The translations under genes and the position numbers were made by a program. DNA of 25,378 bases, taken from positions 121,597-146,974 of the forward strand of contig DDXV01000018.1 of NCBI GenBank assembly GCA_002347815.1, written 5' to 3'. The notes under the pieces were generated by a model. It did not search any database. It was not told the DNA's origin and worked only from the letters and a program-made list of their open reading frames with translations. The stretch comes from Syntrophaceae bacterium UBA2251. GTDB lineage: Bacteria > Desulfobacterota > Syntrophia > Syntrophales > UBA2251. How positions within the stretch are numbered: position 1 is the first letter of the stretch; each line of letters begins with the position of its first letter. Positions 22,815 to 25,378 of the stretch are shown piece by piece.

Positions 22815-24569
22815 ATGGCTAAGATCAAAATGACGCCCAGCGAGGCGATCGTGGAAACCCTGCTCGCCGAAGGCGTGGATCACGTCACCGGCATCGTCGG
22901 GAGCGCCTTTATGGACATGCTCGATCTCTTTCCCACCGCGGGGATCCGCTTCATCCCCGTGCGGCACGAGCAGAGCGCGGGGCACATGGAGGACGCCTAC
23001 GCCCGGATCACCGGCCGGGCCGGGGTTCTCACGGGGCAGAACGGACCGGGGATCACGAACATGGTCACCTCGGTCGCGGCGGCCAACATGGGCCATACGC
23101 CGCTCGTCATCATCTCCCCGTCGGCAGGGACGCCGACCATCGGCTGGGACGGCTTCCAGGAGTGCGACCAGGTCTCCGTCTTCAAGGCCATCACGAAGGC
23201 CACGGTCCGCGTGCCCCATCCCAAGCGGGCGGCCGACTGCCTGCGGACGGCCTTCCGGATCGCCTACGCCGACCGCGGGGCGGTCCTGTACGACATCCCC
23301 CGGGACTACTTCTACGGCGAGCTGGAAGAGGAGATCCTTCCTCCCCACCGCTACCGCGTGGACGCCCGGGGGTGCGGATCGCTCGCCGACATCGAGCGGG
23401 CGGCGAAGCTCCTCGCGAACGCGAAAAACCCCGTCATCGTCTCCGGGCGGGGGGTCGTGGACGCGGACGCCCTGGACGTGATCAAGGCCATCGCCGAGCA
23501 CCTGACCGCGCCGGTCGCCGTGACCTACCTGCACAACGACGCCTTCTACGGGGACCACCCCCTGTACGTCGGCCCCATCGGGTACATGGGCTCCAAGGCG
23601 GCGATGCGGACCCTGGCCAAGGCGGACGTGATGCTCGCCGTGGGCACGCGCCTGTCCGTCTTCGGCACCCTCCCCCAGTACGACATCAACTACTTCCCGA
23701 AGAAGGCGAAGATCGTCCAGGTGGACATCAACCCGAAACACATCGCCCGGACGCACCCCGTCGAGGTCGGCATCATCGGGGACGCGAAGGAGGCCGCGGT
23801 GGAGATCCTGAAGCGCCTCCAGGCCTCGGACAAGCGGCGGAAGCCGGATACGGCGCGCCTGGCGAAAATCGCCGCGGAGAAGAGAAAATGGGAGCGGGAG
23901 ATCGTCCGGTTGGCGATGGTCAAGGGAACGCCGATCAACCCCCGCCGCGTCCTGCTGGAGATGTCCCGCATGATGCCCGCGGACGCGATCCTGACCACGG
24001 ACATCGGCAATGTGTCCTCGACCGCCAACAGCTACTTCACCTTCAATGGCAGCCGGCGGCACATCGCGGCCTTGACTTTCGGCAACACGGGCTTCGCCTA
24101 CCCGGCGGCCCTGGGCGCCCAGCTCGCCCGCCCCAAGGCGCCGGTCGTCGCCATCATCGGCGACGGGGCCTGGGGGATGAGCCTCCACGAGATCAGCACC
24201 GCCGTGGAGCACAACCTGCCGGTCATCGCCTGCGTCTTCCGGAACATGTGGTGGGGCGCCGAGGCCAAGAACCAGGTGGACTTCTACAACAACCGCTTCA
24301 TCGGGGTCGACATCCCGAACCCCGCGAGCTTCGTCCCGGCGGCGGAGGCCCTGGGCGCCCGCGGCATCCGCGTGGAGCACCCGGACCAGATCGGGGAGGC
24401 CTTCAAATCGGCCCTCAAGGTCCGCCGGCCCACGGTCCTGGAGTTCGTCGTGGACGGCCGGCAGCTCGCCCCGCCCTTCCGGAAGGACGCCCTGGCGCCG
24501 CCCACGCGGTTCCTGCCGAAGTACGCCCATCTGGACCACCGCAACTGGCAGACGGACTACGACATGTAG
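22815..24569 (+). CDS. xsc: Sulfoacetaldehyde acetyltransferase (TPP-dependent, phosphate-using desulfonase)
   Basis: Catalyses sulfoacetaldehyde + phosphate to acetyl phosphate + sulfite. The 584-residue protein has the TPP-enzyme layout: RHEQ glutamate at E52, NGPGITNMV, a central domain, and IGDGAWGMS (G449-D450-G451) with N477. Against remembered Xsc sequences it shares the family-specific stretches DGFQECDQ, YLHNDAFYGDHPLYVGPIGY, GTRLSVFGTLPQY, VFRNMWWGAEAKNQ, NNRFIGVDIPNP and PPFRKDAL, which separate Xsc from acetolactate synthase. Xsc is the desulfonating enzyme of taurine and isethionate breakdown. Here it follows ackA, which uses its product, and shares a strand with the complete dsr set, which would use the sulfite. 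It is the last gene of the long plus-strand cluster. Confidence 0.94.
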   Translation: MAKIKMTPSEAIVETLLAEGVDHVTGIVGSAFMDMLDLFPTAGIRFIPVRHEQSAGHMEDAYARITGRAGVLTGQNGPGITNMVTSVAAANMGHTPLVIISPSAGTPTIGWDGFQECDQVSVFKAITKATVRVPHPKRAADCLRTAFRIAYADRGAVLYDIPRDYFYGELEEEILPPHRYRVDARGCGSLADIERAAKLLANAKNPVIVSGRGVVDADALDVIKAIAEHLTAPVAVTYLHNDAFYGDHPLYVGPIGYMGSKAAMRTLAKADVMLAVGTRLSVFGTLPQYDINYFPKKAKIVQVDINPKHIARTHPVEVGIIGDAKEAAVEILKRLQASDKRRKPDTARLAKIAAEKRKWEREIVRLAMVKGTPINPRRVLLEMSRMMPADAILTTDIGNVSSTANSYFTFNGSRRHIAALTFGNTGFAYPAALGAQLARPKAPVVAIIGDGAWGMSLHEISTAVEHNLPVIACVFRNMWWGAEAKNQVDFYNNRFIGVDIPNPASFVPAAEALGARGIRVEHPDQIGEAFKSALKVRRPTVLEFVVDGRQLAPPFRKDALAPPTRFLPKYAHLDHRNWQTDYDM

Positions 24570-24603
24570 CCGGTTCCCGAAACAAGGCCGCGGGCCTGAC
24601 GGC

Positions 24604-24690
24604 GGCCGTCCCGCCGATCAGGTCCGCGGATGCTTCCCACTCCAGCGGGGTCGGGCGCCGACCCGGCCCGCCCCTTCCGTCGGGACGGCC
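24604..24690. repeat. Nested inverted repeats after xsc
   Basis: A perfect 10-base inverted repeat, GGCCGTCCCG (24604-24613) with CGGGACGGCC (24681-24690), encloses a second perfect hairpin GGGTCGG-GCG-CCGACCC (24648-24664). The 3' untranslated region can therefore fold into a large branched structure. No gene is visible between 24570 and 24815. Confidence 0.55.
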
Positions 24691-24694
24691 ATCT

Positions 24695-24722
24695 GCGCGG
24701 CGGCCGCGCCCCCTTGTTGTTC
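24695..24722 (+). terminator. Probable terminator of the plus-strand cluster
   Basis: GCGCGG-CGG-CCGCGC (24695-24709) forms a tight six-base-pair hairpin, followed by CCCCTTGTTGTT, a modest T-rich tract. It lies about 130 bases after xsc and just before the convergent CBS gene. Confidence 0.5.
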
Positions 24723-24752
24723 AGCCGTGAGACAAGACGTCCTCAAGACGAA

Positions 24753-24783
24753 AAAGGGCGGGACCCTTAAGGATCCTGCCCTC
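24753..24783 (-). terminator. Rho-independent terminator of the CBS-domain gene
   Basis: On the minus strand AGGGCAGGATCCT pairs with AGGGTCCCGCCCT across a TAA-type loop (stem about 13 bp with one wobble and one mismatch), followed by TTTTT. It is placed 30-60 bases after the stop of the CBS gene. Confidence 0.7.
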
Positions 24784-24815
24784 AGGAGCAACCCGCCAAA
24801 CCCATGACGCCCGGC

Positions 24816-25259
24816 TCAGTACTTCCCGCCGATATAATTACTCAGTTGATTGATCAGCGCATCCTTCTGGGAGATCTGGGCCTTGACGGCATCGCCGATC
24901 GAGATGAGACCGACAAATTTGGGTCCGTCAAAAACGGGCAAATGCCGGATGTGTTTCCCGGTCATCAGCACCATGCAGTCCTCCACCGGCGTATCGGGCT
25001 TGATCGTGTACATTTTGTCAAACGGCGTCATCACCTCCTTGACGCGGGTATCGAGGGATTTTTTGCCCTTGATGCTGATTTTTCTCGCGTAATCCCGTTC
25101 CGAGAAGATGCCGACGACCTTATCCTTCTTGTCCATGACCACCAATGCCCCGATTTCCTTCTCCGCCATGAGCTTCAGGGCGTCGAGCACCGAAGCCTCC
25201 GGAAGAATCGTCCACAACTGCTTCGATTTGCCCTTCAAAAGATCGCTCGCTCTCTGCAT
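24816..25259 (-). CDS. Two-CBS-domain protein
   Basis: A 147-residue protein made of a tandem CBS pair (Bateman module). The first repeat holds ASVLDALKLMAEKEIGALVV and VGIFSERDYARKI; the second has VKEVMTPFDKMYTIKPD, MTGKHIRHLPVFDG and FVGLISIGDAVKA. Such stand-alone modules usually bind adenine nucleotides or related ligands and regulate partner proteins; the partner here is unknown. GGGAGGG lies 8 bases before the ATG. It has its own promoter and terminator and runs convergent to xsc, so it is probably not part of the sulfonate unit. Confidence 0.88.
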   Translation of the reverse strand: MQRASDLLKGKSKQLWTILPEASVLDALKLMAEKEIGALVVMDKKDKVVGIFSERDYARKISIKGKKSLDTRVKEVMTPFDKMYTIKPDTPVEDCMVLMTGKHIRHLPVFDGPKFVGLISIGDAVKAQISQKDALINQLSNYIGGKY

Positions 25260-25310
25260 CGTTCGTTCCCTCCCCGTGAATTCAAGATATGATCCGAGAA
25301 ACCGGTTCTT

Positions 25311-25339
25311 ACTTTAAAAGAAAACGGGGAATTTGGCAA
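25311..25339 (-). promoter_or_regulatory. Candidate promoter of the CBS-domain gene
   Basis: On the minus strand TTGCCA (25339-25334) is followed after 17 bases by TAAAGT (25316-25311), about 50 bases upstream of the start codon. A second -35-like TTGACA lies at 25361-25356 without a clear -10 partner. Confidence 0.45.
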
Positions 25340-25378
25340 GCCTTTGTGTCATTCTTGTCAAGAGCAAATAGAATTGTC

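Noticed and set aside
19104..24569. A very long open frame of 1821 codons across dsrP, the zinc dehydrogenase, ackA and xsc
   Set aside because: Before 22815 it is an out-of-frame, Arg/Pro/Gly-rich reading of other genes caused by GC-rich codon use. Only the last 584 codons (xsc) have family motifs and a ribosome binding site.
1..25378. CRISPR arrays, insertion sequences, integrases or rRNA genes
   Set aside because: No regularly spaced repeats, transposase-like proteins, terminal inverted repeats or rRNA-like stretches were seen.

Overview
The window is about 25.4 kb of GC-rich DNA. It most resembles a dissimilatory sulfite-reducing member of the Desulfobacterota ('deltaproteobacteria'). 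The evidence is a reductive-type dissimilatory sulfite reductase set: dsrA, dsrB, dsrD, a cbiA-type dsrN, a dsrC with both C-terminal cysteines, and dsrMKJOP. The genus cannot be read from the sequence. No sulfate-activation genes (sat, aprAB) are visible here.

Layout. Positions 1-2929 (minus strand) carry a small conserved hypothetical gene, a PAS/HD-GYP signalling gene that appears frameshifted near its 3' end, larE (sulfur transferase of the LarE family), a THEP1-like P-loop NTPase, and the first codons of a gene running off the left edge. Positions 2930-3099 are a divergent regulatory region with a clear sigma70-type promoter (TTGACA, 16 bp, TACTAT). A 15-bp palindrome overlaps its -10 box. 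Positions 3100-24569 (plus strand) hold 18 co-directional genes with no gap above about 115 bp: SDR dehydrogenase, TPP-dependent enzyme of unknown substrate, MFS transporter, TetR regulator, dsrA, dsrB, dsrD, cbiA/dsrN, dsrC, an extra membrane/iron-sulfur pair (M'K'), dsrM, dsrK, dsrJ, dsrO, dsrP, zinc alcohol dehydrogenase, ackA and xsc. A structured region with a likely terminator follows. A minus-strand two-CBS-domain gene with its own promoter and terminator closes the window.

How it may work together (inference). Xsc splits sulfoacetaldehyde with phosphate into acetyl phosphate and sulfite. AckA turns acetyl phosphate into acetate and ATP. DsrAB, DsrD and DsrC with DsrMKJOP reduce the sulfite to sulfide using electrons from the membrane. 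The MFS carrier, the SDR, the zinc dehydrogenase and perhaps the second TPP enzyme would import an organosulfonate and convert it to sulfoacetaldehyde. TetR would control the unit. The locus therefore reads as one contiguous candidate organosulfonate-respiration island: carbon-sulfur bond cleavage, substrate-level phosphorylation and sulfite respiration are encoded side by side. The entry substrate is not settled by the sequence.
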